From Clonostachys chloroleuca (taxonomy: Eukaryota > Ascomycota > Sordariomycetes > Hypocreales > Bionectriaceae): a DNA stretch of 64,000 bases. The stretch covers positions 12,338,001 through 12,402,000 of the forward strand of contig JBANAY010000004.1 of NCBI GenBank assembly GCA_037952775.1, written 5' to 3'. Every line of letters starts with the position of its first letter. The first letter of the stretch is position 1. The notes beneath the pieces were generated by a model. That model saw only the letters and a list, made by a program, of their open reading frames with translations, was not told the origin of the DNA and made no database searches. A program made the position numbers and the translations under genes. Shown here in pieces: positions 37,840 through 50,562 of this stretch.

Positions 37840-37845
37840 TATATA
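37840..37845 (+). promoter_or_regulatory. TATATA box upstream of the tRNA-like unit
   Basis: TATATA lies 32-37 bases before the likely 5' end of the Pol III unit, the usual place for a TFIIIB-binding TATA element in fungal Pol III genes. Confidence 0.45.
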
Positions 37846-37876
37846 CAAGTTCCACGGACATGTCATTCAACAAGAA

Positions 37877-38047
37877 GCCCCTGTGGCGTAGTGGTCAGCG
37901 CGCTCCGATGACGCCCTGTGATGTACCCTCCCTGTAATAGCTATTGAGTGCACGCAGTTTTCGCATACCTCGCGGGGTAAGCAACGGGTACCACGGGGGC
38001 TAGGAGAGATCCTCGGTTCGACTCCGTGCAGAAAGCATCATTTTTTT
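37877..38047 (+). ncRNA. tRNA-like Pol III transcription unit with a long hairpin insertion
   Basis: An A-box match (TGGCGTAGTGGTCAGCGC, 37884-37901) and a B-box match (GGTTCGACTCC, 38015-38025) are followed by a T7 terminator at 38041-38047. D-stem GCGT/GCGC, a four-pair CTCC/GGAG stem, a five-base variable loop AGATC and a T arm (CTCGG, TTCGACT, CCGTG) fit tRNA geometry. Two things do not: the anticodon loop contains about 95 extra bases, which can fold into a hairpin (about 37913-37929 with 37986-38000), and only three pairs of the acceptor stem form (GCCCCTG against CAGAAAG). It may be an intron-containing tRNA, a decayed tRNA, or a tRNA-derived SINE-like element. If T37909 is U33 the anticodon would read GAC, but I do not assign an identity. 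Confidence 0.55.
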
Positions 38048-38911
38048 CTCCTTTTGGCGCTCCGAGCCTTTTCCACTTTCAAAGGGCAACTCGGTCGGCC
38101 TAAGTGATGATGCTGTATGCAGGTAGTCTTGTGCAGCAGCACATTCCTTTCTTTGCTCGTTGTTTATATTTTTACTTATTCACTTGAAACACGGCTTAAA
38201 AGGAGCTAAGAACACTAAGAGCTTCAAAGCAAGCTTGAGTATTAGTATATGGGGATCGGACGGACAGGCACATTCTACAAGGTGGCAAAGGGAGTCGTTG
38301 AAAATAAGAGCAATTTTGGGGCTGAGAATCCTGTCAAATGACCCTTTGGAAGTTTTTAAAGGGCCTCGGGTCAAATTCGCAAAGTCCGTAGCAAGTAATC
38401 ACCCACACTTGTGCATGTGTTGACACTCGAAGGGACATCTCTGCCGACAACTCTTGCTGAAGCTGTTGGAAGGAGGAGCGATTGTGTAAGTTCATCACTT
38501 ACACTCCAAGTTCGGATGATGAGCTTACCTTGGTACCTTTGTATGAGCGCATGGTCAAGCGTTCCTTCCGAGTAGGGGTTTTTATAGGATAGCAAATTGA
38601 AAATGGACGATGTTTTAGCCCTTTCCTGGAAATAGGTCACATTTTAACATAAAGTACATTTCAAATAAAACTTGGCTTGAACTGTCAAAACAAATCAATG
38701 ATCACGACGAGGCCGCCTGGACCCTGAACTGTCACGAAGTGTTGGGCCCTGCACCACTGAGTAGGGGGAAAGGCCGGGGACATGATGGATTGGATCGATG
38801 AATTGGAATTGGTAATGTAGCCCAAGACAAGTTTTTTTTAGCATTTGGGCTTGCTGTTGAGCCGAGCCTTGTCAATGCTACCTGATGGATTTTTGCCGGT
38901 TTGCCCCTCTA

Positions 38912-39388
38912 GGGGTGGATGTCAAGATGGAGGACCAGAAGCCAAGTTACGATAAAGGTGGATTTTACTTCCACGGAGCGGTGGCCCCTCTCTTGAAAAG
39001 CATTTGGCGAGCACTTTCACTGCCGAGTAACGGGTCGATTGATGCCATTTCCTGGGTCCCAGCTGACAGTTCTTCACGAGACATTTCAACCGCTAAGGGT
39101 GCTTTCGTTACTCAGATACAGTTTATTGGAGCACATCTTCAAGAAAAGACCTGACCAATTTTGGCTCTGGAAACAATGCAGTCACCTTCTCGCCGGACGG
39201 GTAAGTTTGTCAGAGATTGTAAGAATTTCGTTCTTCTCTGTCTTCTTCCTTCTAGATCATCTCTCGTACTGTTTCTACATTTTCAAATTGGCGAGGATGG
39301 TAGTTTTGATCTATTCCGCCTGCCAACGACAGCTAAACTGGCTTCTAAGGGTTCACTATCGCGCCTAGATCTTCCTCCACCGTCCTGA
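38912..39388 (+). pseudogene. Possible beta-propeller-like gene relic
   Basis: Two protein-like segments line up. The first (from the TAG at 38910-38912, read through 39151) gives KGGFYFHGAVAPLLKSIW and NGSIDAISWVP. The second, in another frame, gives FGSGNNAVTFSPDG, a WD40-like strand pattern, then a clean GTAAGT...TTCTAG intron (39198-39255) and IGEDGSFDLFRLPTTAKL to a stop at 39386-39388. The frame break between them falls at an A4 run (39144-39147). I see no proper start or upstream exons. It may be a decayed gene, or a small real gene damaged by a sequence error. No specific family is claimed. Confidence 0.3.
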
Positions 39389-40730
39389 ACCCTAGCACAC
39401 GTCCAAGCTTCCCGGGGAAGTCGGTGATTGCATGCCAGAGCTGCGCACACACCCCATGATGCGACTGGCGATGCTTCCACAGAGCCGGATACGACAAGTT
39501 AAAAGTTACGAAATTGTACAAGAGTTGGTGCTACAGCTGGACCCAGCGCCGACCTCCACAGTGGCGAACGAAATGTAGCGGCGAAGCAAAGGGCAGCTTG
39601 CTAGAGCTTAGCAGTTACGGAAACGAACGAGGTACATGAGAGAATACGGCGACTTGTGTTGCAGTTTGGATTTCCCAGCGATTAATGCTACCTCCGCAGC
39701 GACGAGTGTTTAAGGGAGGTTGTTGGGATACTCTCTTTAAGAGCAAAGTATCGTTGCAGGACAACAAGCAAGAACTAGCAAGAGGTAAGGATGCTACTCG
39801 TTAGACATGCTGCTTGTATGATAGAATTAGCATTCTTTACTTGCAGGCATTGCTCTTTGAGGATGCGTAGGTTACTGCGTGACTTGAAGCGGGGACCGTT
39901 TTAAATTTTTATTTTTATTTTTTCTAAAGGTCGAGCCTCAGGGCTGAAGCAGAGATTTCACGATCTAGACCATTACTCTAACTTCTTTGTCAGTACTTGC
40001 TTGACTGAGGTAGCTTTGTGACTGTAGCTGTAAAGATCTGGGCGTGAACCTTATGTTTAGCTTTCAGGAAGATCCTTGGGGGTTTCCCCCATCAAGGTGG
40101 CTATGCGACTTATGGTTCCAAAATGTTTCTATTGACACGCCCGAAGTACAACGGTACTGGGCTTCAAGGGTGCTTCCTCCCGGCCAAATTCCATAGTGTA
40201 TGAGCGTGCCTCCATAAGTTTAGCCACGTACTTTGAAGTGTAACATGCTTACGAACCCGCGGTTTGGGGCGATTGTGCTGCCACCCCGCCGCCCCCCTAG
40301 AGAGTGCCCCTAGTACCTCTGGCACTCGCCCTCTTCTTTTTCTCCTGCTCTCGGTGCGGTGAAATGATATCTTTTCGAGGCCAGCATCATCTGGGTGTCT
40401 GTACGCCAAATAGTGTGCGAGATGACTGTTTCGCCGACGGTACTTTATCTTGTCGACATGGCATTGGTATTACTCATCAGTTGAGTGTGGACTCTGCGTG
40501 TGTAGGCAGTGAAGCAGACGTTAACGAGGTGAACTAAAATCTCTTTTGTTTTGAGTTCCTTTGGATGAAATAAGCTGACTAGATGGTGGCAAAAGACATG
40601 AGACGCTAGATTGAAGGGTGGCCATAAGAGGATTACTTTCTCTGATGATTTAACGGATAGGCAGTATCAAAGGGTAAACCAATCGCCTTTAGTGTATGTT
40701 TTGTCCCTTGGGAATATTTTATTAGCCCTC

Positions 40731-40815
40731 AATAGTCTGATAATACCATCCACAGACTCGATGATGAGCAACATAATTTTTGAGTGACTCAAATTCAATG
40801 TCACCTAGTTAGCTG
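40731..40815 (+). repeat. Diverged dispersed repeat, copy 2
   Basis: It aligns with 16570-16656 (see that entry). This copy contains a perfect inverted repeat, TTTGAGT-G-ACTCAAA, that is imperfect in the other copy. Confidence 0.5.
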
Positions 40816-42779
40816 ATTCTTAACCAAAATGGAATTGGCATCATGCTCAAGCTCGCACGGGGTTTCAGCCACCCGGGGCAGATCTTGAGATTCAATGGTT
40901 TGGGGCATATGCGCTAACTTTGACGATAGCATATATGATGTATTTATAGTTCGTGGGCTGAGACAAAGCTGCATGAGCTGTGACTGGACGGAACCTTAAA
41001 ACAAACACTCATAAATATTGTCTACACCATTACTGATAATCGCCCCGAGCTTACGTTGAGTGACTATGGTGCACACCTGAGGGTCACGATAGAGTAATTG
41101 ATTGGTGCTCCCTGGAAGGGATGATTTGTTGCCTATTTTAGGTGTTACGATTAGGTTTGACAAATGGTGGGCAATTATTATGATTTTAAGCATTGCCAAG
41201 ACTGCTATTTATATGTATGATTGTCTGGAGCAAAGGTTAAAAGAAAAAAGCATGGGCCAGCTGCCAAGCTGTGTGTGTCTTGGGGTTGCAATGGCGACGG
41301 TCTCACGTGCGTCTGTGATGAAGCTTTTCTCTGCACCATGACGACGCTTTGCATGTGAATGATCAGCAAATCCACTGGTCTTGGGGTCGCTGTATGTATT
41401 CCAACCAATGTCGCTGTCCACCTGGAATCCGGGGAGAGGTGGTGCACTTCTACGAGGACTGGCCAGTCCAAGCTGACGAGCCTAGCATCTACTTCCAGTC
41501 GTTCTCGCAAAAGAAAGTTCATCATCTCGTATTAGTCGAGAGAATTAATATCATCTCAAAAGTCCCTATCCAGAATAGCGTGACATGTCCATCTTCATCT
41601 GGGGGACCTTGATGATTATTTGGAGGAAGTGGTAGTGGGACGCTAATCTCCCCCTCACTCCTTGCTCCGCGAAGGAATCGAGGGATTTTGGTCAGGTCCT
41701 TGTTTGACGGATGTGTGGAGATATTAATTGAATGAAATTGTATCAGCGGGCGGCCGGGGAGTTACGCCGGCAAATGAGTGCTGAGCAAGCTGCTTTCAGA
41801 TGGCGATCCCAAATGCCAAGCAACTCGAGACTGGACGCACGCATTGCTACGTCGGCCTGCCATTGATCGGACATTTCGCTTTACGAGAGCCAATCCGGGC
41901 CGGCTGATGCACCTATCCGGGAGGCAGCATAATTACCAGCCCCTGGCGCGGGTTGCGCTGGTAATGCTTGTGCGTTTCTTATGTTGCCTTTACCAGGCCG
42001 GCTGAGTAAGAACTGATTCCCGGTTCGCGCTGTGCCACACCGAGATTTTCTTGGTGACGTTATGCACTAACTGTGAACGTTGGGCTGGTACGAAACGGCT
42101 CCTAGCACCTGGACCCTGGTTCGCGGTCGGAGGCAGCCTACGCACATGTGCTACACTAGGCACATTAGCACATGCTGCAGAGTGCAACTTTGATATGCTT
42201 TGTCATCCTGGCTGTCCTCTGGCTCGTAAGCTGAGACAACGTGTTCCTAGGGCATAGGCTCGTGGCCCGTCTCTTTCTTTGCTTTTCGTTGTGTCTCCCC
42301 AAGCCGCGTCGGCTGATATGGGCTGGCATGGCACGGCGCGGTCTAGAAGGCGGTCGTGGTAGGAGGCGCATTGTCTGGAACAGGATCTTTGGGACGTTGG
42401 AGCAAGAGACAAGAGACATCCATGGCTTTAGTGTTGGCGGCGACAAATGTGGGGCGAGGCTGCATGGGCCTGCAGCTGGTGATTAGTGCAGAAGGAGCGA
42501 ACCAAACCATGGGCTCGTGAGTCGAGGATGAGGAGATGCGACGCGAGAGGAGATGGAGATTCCCCCTCCCCCAGACTGGTCAGTCAGCCGGTGATGGTAC
42601 AGCAGTAGCCAAGCCGCTTGCGCCCATCAACTGATGGCTGAAGCCGGTGGAGCCGTCACTTGCCGCGCTGGCCGAAGCCAAGTGTGGTTTTTGCCTTTCG
42701 CCTCTGGGGAGCCACGGGCGCATCTTGGGGGAGCCATGTGCCGTTCGATAAGCTGCCTGTCCGGCTTGGCTGTCGTCGG

Positions 42780-43272
42780 TCGCGGCCACTCACACCCCCA
42801 GTCTGTCCCCATCCTGCATCGCTCCCCCTCGTCCTCGCCCTCACACCGTCTCTCCTTGTCCAGTGCCCTCCTTGTCTTGGTCCCTCTCGCCCCAGCCCTC
42901 AGCCTCCATCTCCCGGCCCATTCGCCAATGGTTGTGGACCCGCGCATCAGTTGTTTCGGCCGCCTGATCATCCCACATCGGGGACCCTGGTTGTCTGACA
43001 CAACGTCTCTGTCGCCATACCATACCGAAGCCTGCATGTGCATGGGCCTCAGCTCGTCTTGCATATATTATCATTACGCGCTGCCCGCAAGCCCGCCATA
43101 GCTTCTCGATCGTCCAGCTGCATCGCACTTCCTCCTTCGCGGCGACGAGACTCAGCCAGCGGTTCCGAGACTGTCAATTCCGAGTCCCGCGTATTGTGCG
43201 ACAGCCAGAATCGAATTGCGACGTCGCTTACAACCCATCCTTCATCCAGAGCTGTCCGTCGCGATACCAGCC
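42780..43272 (+). promoter_or_regulatory. CT-rich promoter / 5' UTR of the KHA1-type gene
   Basis: Dense C/T tracts (42805-42930), a TATATTAT stretch at 43062-43069, and no in-frame coding extension lead into the ATG at 43273. No specific regulator site is recognised. Confidence 0.45.
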
Positions 43273-46105
43273 ATGTCCGACAGCGGTAACAGGGCGCCTT
43301 CGCAGGCCGGTGTCCTTGAGGGCCTCAACCCATCCAAGTACAATTCGAATGATCCCATTATTCTTTTCATTATCCAGGTAAGTTCCCTCGCTTGTTGCTT
43401 GTCGCGACTCTCTGACCCGGCTCCGTTCGCTGACCTGCATGTGCTTGCTGCTCTAGGCCGGCCTGATCCTCATAACATGCCACCTTTTGCACTGGCCTCT
43501 GGCCAAGATTCGCCAGCCGCGAGTCATTGCCGAAGTCGTTGGCGGTATCATTCTCGGTCCGTCTGTAATGGGTCGCATACCGGGTTTCAAGAACGCCATC
43601 TTCCCCACCGAATCGCTTCCCGGTCTATCGCTTGTCGCCAATCTCGGTCTTGTTCTCTATCTCTTTCTCATTGGCATGGAGACGAATGTGCGCTTCCTCA
43701 TCAGCAACTGGCGCATTGCTTCCGCTGTCGCAGTGGGTGGCCTGGCTCTCCCCTTCGGTCTTGGATGTGCCCTGGCCTGGGGTCTCTACCACCAGTTCCG
43801 TGATGAGGAGGGTCTGGTCCATATTGAGTTCAGCACATATATGCTCTTCATTGGTGTTGCCATCGCTATTACCGTAAGTCATATTTGTCCATGGCACAAT
43901 GCAGCATCGATCGTGACCAAATCCGAGCTGACCCCCGACTCTAGGCCTTCCCAGTGTTGTGCAGAATTCTGACTGAGCTCAATCTTCTCTCGACTACGGC
44001 TGGTATCATCACCCTCTCTGCTGGTGTCGCAAACGATGTCATTGGTACGTTCTGCCCGCTAAATGGTGGTGCTACGTGAATACAAGCAGCTAATTACATT
44101 CCGTTCCCTCTAGGCTGGATTCTCCTTGCTCTTTGCGTGACTCTGGCAAACGCTGGCAACGGGCTCACGTCCCTCTACATTCTGCTGTGTTGTCTGGGCT
44201 ACCTTCTCCTTCTTCTCTATGTCATAAAGCCTCTGCTCTACAGGTTCATCAAGTGGATGGGCAACCTCGAGACCGGCCCCTCACAGAGTGTCATTGCTCT
44301 CATTCTCCTCGTCGCTCTTGCCTCTGCCTTCTTCACCGGTATCATTGGAGTCCACCCCATCTTCGGTGGATTTATGGTTGGTCTGATTGTTCCTCGTGAC
44401 AATGGATTTGCCCTCAAAGTCACTGAGAAGCTTGAGGATGTGATCGGTGCTCTTTTCTTGCCACTTTATTTCACCTTGTCCGGTCTGAAGACAAATTTGG
44501 GGTTGCTCGACAACGGCATCACCTGGGGATATGTCTTTGCTGTTACCCTCACCGCATTCTTCAGTAAGATCATCGGCGCAACTCTTGCTGCTCGTTTCAG
44601 CGGTATCGTCTGGCGCGAATCGTTCACCATTGGTGCTCTTATGAGTTGCAAAGGTTTGGTGGAATTGATCGTCCTTGTATGTATATGAACCCTGCTTTGC
44701 CATTTGAGAGCTGTGACTAACCGCCGTATAGAACATTGGTCTGCAAGCCAAGATCTTGAGCACCAGGACTTTCACCATTTTTGTCGTCATGGCTCTTCTC
44801 ACAACCTTCATAACCACCCCACTTGTGACTTTCCTCTACCCCGTTTGGTACCAGGAGAAGCTGGCTGCCTGGAAGAGGGGCGAGATCGAATGGGATGATA
44901 CGAGACAACCCAGCCAGACGACCGACGATGCTATTACCTCCAAGGACATTCCTTCTAACAACCGAGTGAACCAGCTCATGGTATATCTCCGCCTTGATAA
45001 CCTTCCGGGTCTACTGAATCTTGTCTCTCTGTTTGGCAATGAGGCAACATTGGATGATTATCAAACCGACGACAGCAACAACCATGGTCATTTTTCCCCA
45101 GAGAAGGACAAGGCCCCAGCTTCCCCCCCTGTGAGGTCGGTAAAAGCCCATGGCCTCCGTCTTATCCAGCTAGGTGATCGTGATTCAGCCGTCATGACCG
45201 TCCGTGATACCACCGGAATGACAGTGTCTGAGATTGAGGAGTACACTAGAAATGACCCTATTCTCAACACATGGCGTATTGTAGGCCAGCTCTTCCGTGT
45301 GGCCGTTTCAGGAGAAGTGGCTACAATGTTGGGTAGCCGGTTCGCGGAAGCGCTCTTGACAAAGGCTTCCAATATCTCAGCCGATCTCCTCGTCGTTCCT
45401 TGGAGTGGCTCGGGCACTCTGGATGATAGTGCGCAGCATGTCCATGAGAGCAAGTTGTCTTCAACCTACTTGCAGTTCACCAACTCCGTCTATTCCTCAA
45501 ACCAGCGAAATATTGGTGTCTACTTCCCCAAGAGGGCGGTACACGTTGAGACAAGCCAGCCCGACTCGCCAAGCAGGCTCCAGCGCACATTCTCTTTCAG
45601 CGACATTCACCGTGAAATCAACCCTCTTCCCGTAAAGAAGAAGGCCCAGCGCATCATTCTTCCATTCTTTGGTGGCAACGATGACAGGCTGGCCCTGATG
45701 CTACTGTACCAGCTTTGCGAGAAGCGAGAGGTCTCTGCTATAGTTTACCACATGTACTCTGATCATTCCGAGTCTGACGACCGCGAGTATCTCCGCGCTG
45801 TTTCCGAGTCGGTTAAGCAATCCATCTCCGCCCGCGTAGAGATCAAGTTCAACCCAACCAACGATGTGGCAGATGAGCTAGTCTCCAACATTGCTTCCGC
45901 CATCCAGAAGGACACCAGGGACACCACATGGAACAACCTCGTTCTTATCGGGCGTCGTGGAGCTGCGGGCAAGCTGCCTAATGGCAAGGCCCGAGCCGAG
46001 GCCCCTGGTGACGTTGTCGACTGCCTTGGTGGCGCTGCCGCCCTCCTCATCAGCTCCGAGGTCGAGGCAGACCTCTTGGTCATCCAGGCCAAGGCCACGG
46101 CGTAG
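43273..46105 (+). CDS. KHA1: CPA2-family K+(Na+)/H+ antiporter, KHA1-type
   Basis: Five exons: 43273-43377, 43457-43873, 43945-44044, 44114-44676, 44732-46105; introns 79, 71, 69 and 55 nt. They encode 852 residues. The first ~440 residues hold about twelve membrane helices with the CPA2 signatures [18 protein letters not shown] and, in the ion-binding region, [11 protein letters not shown] (Asn204-Asp205); the later [10 protein letters not shown] and [12 protein letters not shown] also match. The C-terminal ~400 residues are cytosolic and resemble two universal-stress-protein-like folds ([20 protein letters not shown] and [20 protein letters not shown]). Yeast Kha1 sits in Golgi-like membranes and exchanges K+ for H+, supporting growth at high pH. 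Location here is inferred from family. A 24-nt T run lies 52 bases past the stop. Confidence 0.93.
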
Positions 46106-46962
46106 TCATTTGTGTTTTGTGCAGATCTATTATCGGCATTTGTTAGCGATGTGTTACTTTTTTTTTTTTTTTTTTTTTTTTGGAAATGGAATATCCCTAT
46201 GCCCTCTTTGGTTTTTACTTTCCGCTTGAGTTTATGTCTCCTTTGGAATAGACGAATGCATGTGGTAACAGGTTTGTGCATACACACGGATCGCGTACAT
46301 ATTCGGGGCATTGGATATCAGGTCAGGTCTACGTATATGGGATTGCTTAGGATAGGCAAATGCATCAAATTTTACGTCTTCTGAATCTTCATCTCCTCAA
46401 CCCTGAGTGTCACTGATACATTGCCGGCGTGTAAAGGCGCCAATTTATTCCAACAGAACCTGTGGACAGCCGCCCCACGGACGATATGCTTGCTTGGCTA
46501 CTATACCACGTTCCTTGGCTGGCTGTTTATTGGCAACGACAAAATGAAACCGTGAGCGACAGTCATAGACCAAGTTTTACACCCCACCCCCCTATCCCCT
46601 CCAACACGCATTGTACAGATTTTTACAAGGGGAAAGGAAAATCGACGGACTCCTGAAGAGTTTTTGGTCGTACAAGTAAAAGCAGTATTTTGTGCCATCT
46701 AGTAGAGTTTGTACACGCAGCTGTACTGGGATAGATTCAGGTTCACCTCTTTCACCTCCAAGCTGATTTGTTTCCCACTCTCGCGCGCAACGCATGCTCA
46801 AAAGTCATACGATGTGAGCAAGGTGAAGATCTCCCGATTCTATTTGGGAGGACCTTCTTTATCGCACCTCAATATGATGGACAGCGTTGATCCACTTCGC
46901 CTCATCCGCCCTGGTAGAAAAGTTAGATACGTGGATAGGTAACATAGGGGCAGAAAAAAGAC
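46106..46962. other. Convergent spacer between the antiporter and GRIP golgin genes
   Basis: Contains both 3' flanks and the T24 run. No gene is supported. Confidence 0.6.
46158..46181. repeat. T24 homopolymer
   Basis: Uninterrupted run of 24 T on the plus strand in the antiporter 3' region. Its length may be imprecise given other homopolymer problems in this window. Confidence 0.85.
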
Positions 46963-49900
46963 TTACTTGTCAAACTTGAGCAGCTTCCCCAAGACAGGGA
47001 CCAGCTGTGCTCGTAACCTGCTGTCCTTTTGCTCCAGGAACTGTAGCAGGATCGTCTTCAGATACAGCGTGTCCCCATTCTGCGCGCTTCCGTTGGCGAA
47101 GGCGCTGCCGGTGGGCGACTCCATGGAGCTGCGGCCAGACCCGGCTGCGAGCTTCGCCTGCGTGCCCTTGAGCTCCTTGGTCAACCGGTCGTACCGCTGG
47201 CGCGCCTCGTCGAGCATCTTCCGCAGCTCGGCCCGCTGCTTCTCGGCGTCGCGCACCTGGTTCTCGGATGCGTCCAGGGCGGTGCGCAGTTGTGAGACGG
47301 CGGAGTGCATCTCTGCTGCCTCGGCCTCGGCCTTCTTCTCGACGCTTTCGAGCTCCTCGCGCCTCCGCTTCCACGCCTTTTCACGCTCCTCTAGGTCGTC
47401 GCGCTCGCGGCCGAGGGTCTTGATCTCCCTCTCGAGATCACGGATCTTCGACTTGAGCTCCTCGGTCTCGCGTACTTTTCTCCTGGCAACGGTGCTGGAC
47501 TCGTCCTCGATGCGGTCGCGCTCCTCAATGGCAGCCTCCATGCGGCTACGCATCTCCCTCACTTTGGTATCCGCACGCTCGTCCACATCGGCCAACAGTC
47601 TCCGCATTGTCTCGCCTTCCCGAGTCCGCTCTTGGAGGAGGCGCTGAACTTCAACCAGCTCCTCTTCCAACGACTCAGCCTGCGATTTCGCCTCCTTGAG
47701 CTGCACGGACATCTCTGCCGACTGGTCACGCATGCTGGTCAGGAGACCCTGAGCGTTGACGTACTGCTGGCTCTTGAAGTCTACTTCTTCTTGAGCAGCC
47801 GACTTCTCCCGCCTGAGCTTGAAGGCCTGTTCTTCCAACTCCTTGATGCGCGGTCGCAGCTTGTTTGCTTCCTCCTGCAACTTCTGGAGCTCGCGCTCAA
47901 CGGTCTGCGCCTTCGTGGAGAGTTCCGCCTTTTCCGCCTCTGCCTTCCGGAGATCGCGCCCTGAAATTCGCTGGGCATTCTCCATCTGCAGTCTAGTATT
48001 GTTCTCTGCTGTAAGCTTGTCTTGAAGGTTCTTAACCTCGGCCTCGCGGTCGGACGCAAGCTGCTGTGCCCTGGTGAGATCGCGTTTCATGTCCTTCTCT
48101 TTCTTCTCCATCTCCCTGAGCTCCTTCTGCTTGTTTGCGAGTTCTTCTTTCGTTGTCTTAAGAGTAGCCGACTCCTGTCGCAGGCTCCTGAGCTCAGGTT
48201 GCGCTTTCTGGAGCACTTCCCTCAGCTCGGTGAGGTCCTTGAAGCGGTTCTGGGCGAGCTGTTGAGCCGCGCCGAGGTCAGACTTCAACGCAGCAGTCTT
48301 CTCCTGGAGGTCATCATAATCTTTCTGCAGAGCAGTGATATCACCCTGGAGGATAGAGTTGACCTCCGCATCCGACGCAGATGACTCCAGCTTCTTCTCC
48401 AGCTCTACGATCTGGCCCTGCAACTCGGCCTTCTCAACTTCAAGAGCCTTGATCTTTTCCTTGGCCTCGACATGGTCTTGACCAATGTTGATCAGGTTCT
48501 CCTGTAGTGACTCAATCTCCTCACGGAGATCTTCCTCGGTCTTTCGCTGCTTGGAAAGGCGCTCGATCCGAGCATCCTTCTCGGATACCTCCTCCTTGAG
48601 TTTTGCGATTTCATTCTCAAGGGCTGAGGTGTCAGGTACCTCAGGGGCGACTTGCTCCACGACCTCAGGGGTAGCCTGAGGGGTAGATACACCGGTACCG
48701 CCCTTGCCCTTCTTCTTCTTGTTATTCTTCTTCTTTGAGGCTGCCGAGGTGGCTCCGCCAATAGCACCTTGTGTAAGCGCTGGTGAAGAGGGGGCTGTTG
48801 TAGGCTCCGCCTTGACAGCCAGAGTTTGTGCACTGAGTTGTTTGGTCAATTCGTCGATCTTGCCCTGACTTTCGGTCTTCTCCTTCTTCAGCGTGTTGAT
48901 TTGAGCGTTGAGGTCATCGATGAGCTTCTTCGATACACTCTTGGCTGTGGATGCATTGGCCAATTGAGTATCGAGTTCGCTACCGCGTTTATCTGACTTG
49001 GCCAGAGAGACCTCGAGGTCCTTGAGCTTCGCGGAATGGATCTTCGTCTCTTCCGCCAATTTTGCCTCCAGCTTCTTAAGTTGATCTTGCGAAGTCTCCA
49101 GTTTCTCAGTCAGTTTAGAAATCTCATTGTTGCGGGCATCGAGTTGGTTCTGAAGGACCTCTTGTGACGATAATGAGGTGTCGAGCGATTGATCAAGCTC
49201 TGTAGTTGCCTTCTCAAGGCTCTCCTCCAGGCTAGTGCTCTTCTCCTTCGCCACCGACAACTCCTGCTTCAAGGAGTTAACATCCTTCCGGAGCTGCTCG
49301 ATTTCCTCATTCTTGGCGGCGATCTCAGCCTCGTTGTCCTTTGGAATTTCCTCGTCATCATAAGAGAAAAGATCCTCAGCTTCCTCCTTCTCTTCGACGA
49401 CCTTTTCATTGAAAGCCTCCTGCTTGGGCTTAGGAGAAAACATGCCAATGACAGACATGACGGGAGACTTAACCCTTTCAGCCACGGGGACGTTGGCGGG
49501 AGCAACATCCGTGGACTCCCTAGGCGACTTGGTCTCTTCAGGCTTCGTGGCCGTAGGTTCCCCTGCCTTGGCAGCCGCGAGCTCCTCCTCAACCTTCTTC
49601 AGCTTCTCTTCCACCTCGTCATGCTTCTTCTTCAACTCGTCTTTCTCAGCAGATACACGTTTGAACTCCTCTAAAACCATATCTCCCTTCAGGTTCAGCT
49701 GGCTAAGATACTCGATAAGTGCAGTTGGATCGGCGATGGACGTCAGGGGGGTGTTCTCGCGAAGCGCTTTCTCGAAGGGTTCAATAGCCGTAGCCCTCCT
49801 ATGAGCAATCCTGTAAGATCGCAATAGCTCTGCGACATTCCGTAACGTTAGTTTTCTCATTCTGCTTCATGAACGGCTAGCGGGATACACCTAGACGCTC

Positions 49901-50562
49901 TCACCTGGATAAGTAGCCTCCAACTTGTCCAGTTTCCGTAGCCTTTGTCGTATCTCGGGGGTCAAGACGGCGAGAGTTGTTGTAGACGAAGCCGCAGAGT
50001 CTTTCATCACACTCTGGGGGTTCTCCTTTTCTTTGTCGTCCTGAGGTCTATCACCTTCATCCTTCTTCGACTCGGCTTGCCCGGCAGAGGTTCCATTCTG
50101 CTCAGCGGGTTCCTTTGCATCTGTATTGTTCGATGTTGCGGATGGAAGCGTAGGTTTCGGTGTCCCGGCTCGGCTGGGTGCTCGGCTGGGCTCCTCGCTG
50201 TCGTCGATCACAAAGGCTTCCTCGAAGACAGCCGGGTCCGCTGTCGGTGCCGTGTCTAATCCCACGTCGCCGCTCGTCGTCCTCCCCTTCTGTCGCCTCC
50301 CAGCATCAGTCCTACGTGTGGCCGAAGCCGACCGTGAATTGCTGCCTTGCTCCGAGAGGGTCCTTTGCCGGGCTTGCTCCTCGGCGATCGTACGGTCGAT
50401 TGCGCCCCTGATGCGCTGACGGGAGCATGCCACGTTAGCATAATCGAACGGCAGTCACAGCGAGCCTAGGCAGACCAGGAAAGGGGGGAAAGGGTGAGAG
50501 GAGGTTCCTCTGGCTTCCAGGCCAAGGAAGGGTAATTCTGGTTATGTACTGACTTGAAACAT
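46963..50562 (-). CDS. GRIP-domain golgin (IMH1-like)
   Basis: Three exons: 50562-50554 (only ATGTTTCAA), 50415-49905 and 49829-46963; introns 138 and 75 nt. The product is 1,128 residues. It starts MFQRIRGAIDRTIAEEQARQ, is Ser/Thr/Glu-rich to about residue 170, then has ELLRSYRIAHRRATAIEPFE and a coiled coil running through most of the protein (heptads rich in L, E, K, Q). The last ~45 residues are the GRIP domain: LYLKTILLQFLEQKDSRLRA, then QLVPVLGKLLKFDK. GRIP domains bind Arl1-GTP at the trans-Golgi and the coil tethers vesicles; yeast Imh1 is the closest familiar member. A Lys-rich patch (SKKKNNKKKKGKGG) near residue 555 interrupts the coil. The divergent Lunapark gene shares its upstream region. 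Confidence 0.92.

Larger units (their letters stand above)
38048..43272. other. Gene-poor stretch with relics before the KHA1-type gene
   Basis: Composition is more AT-rich than the genes around it. It holds a decayed beta-propeller-like gene relic (38912-39388), a diverged repeat (40731-40815) and, from about 42,780, the CT-rich promoter of the antiporter. Otherwise only short chance open frames. Confidence 0.5.
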
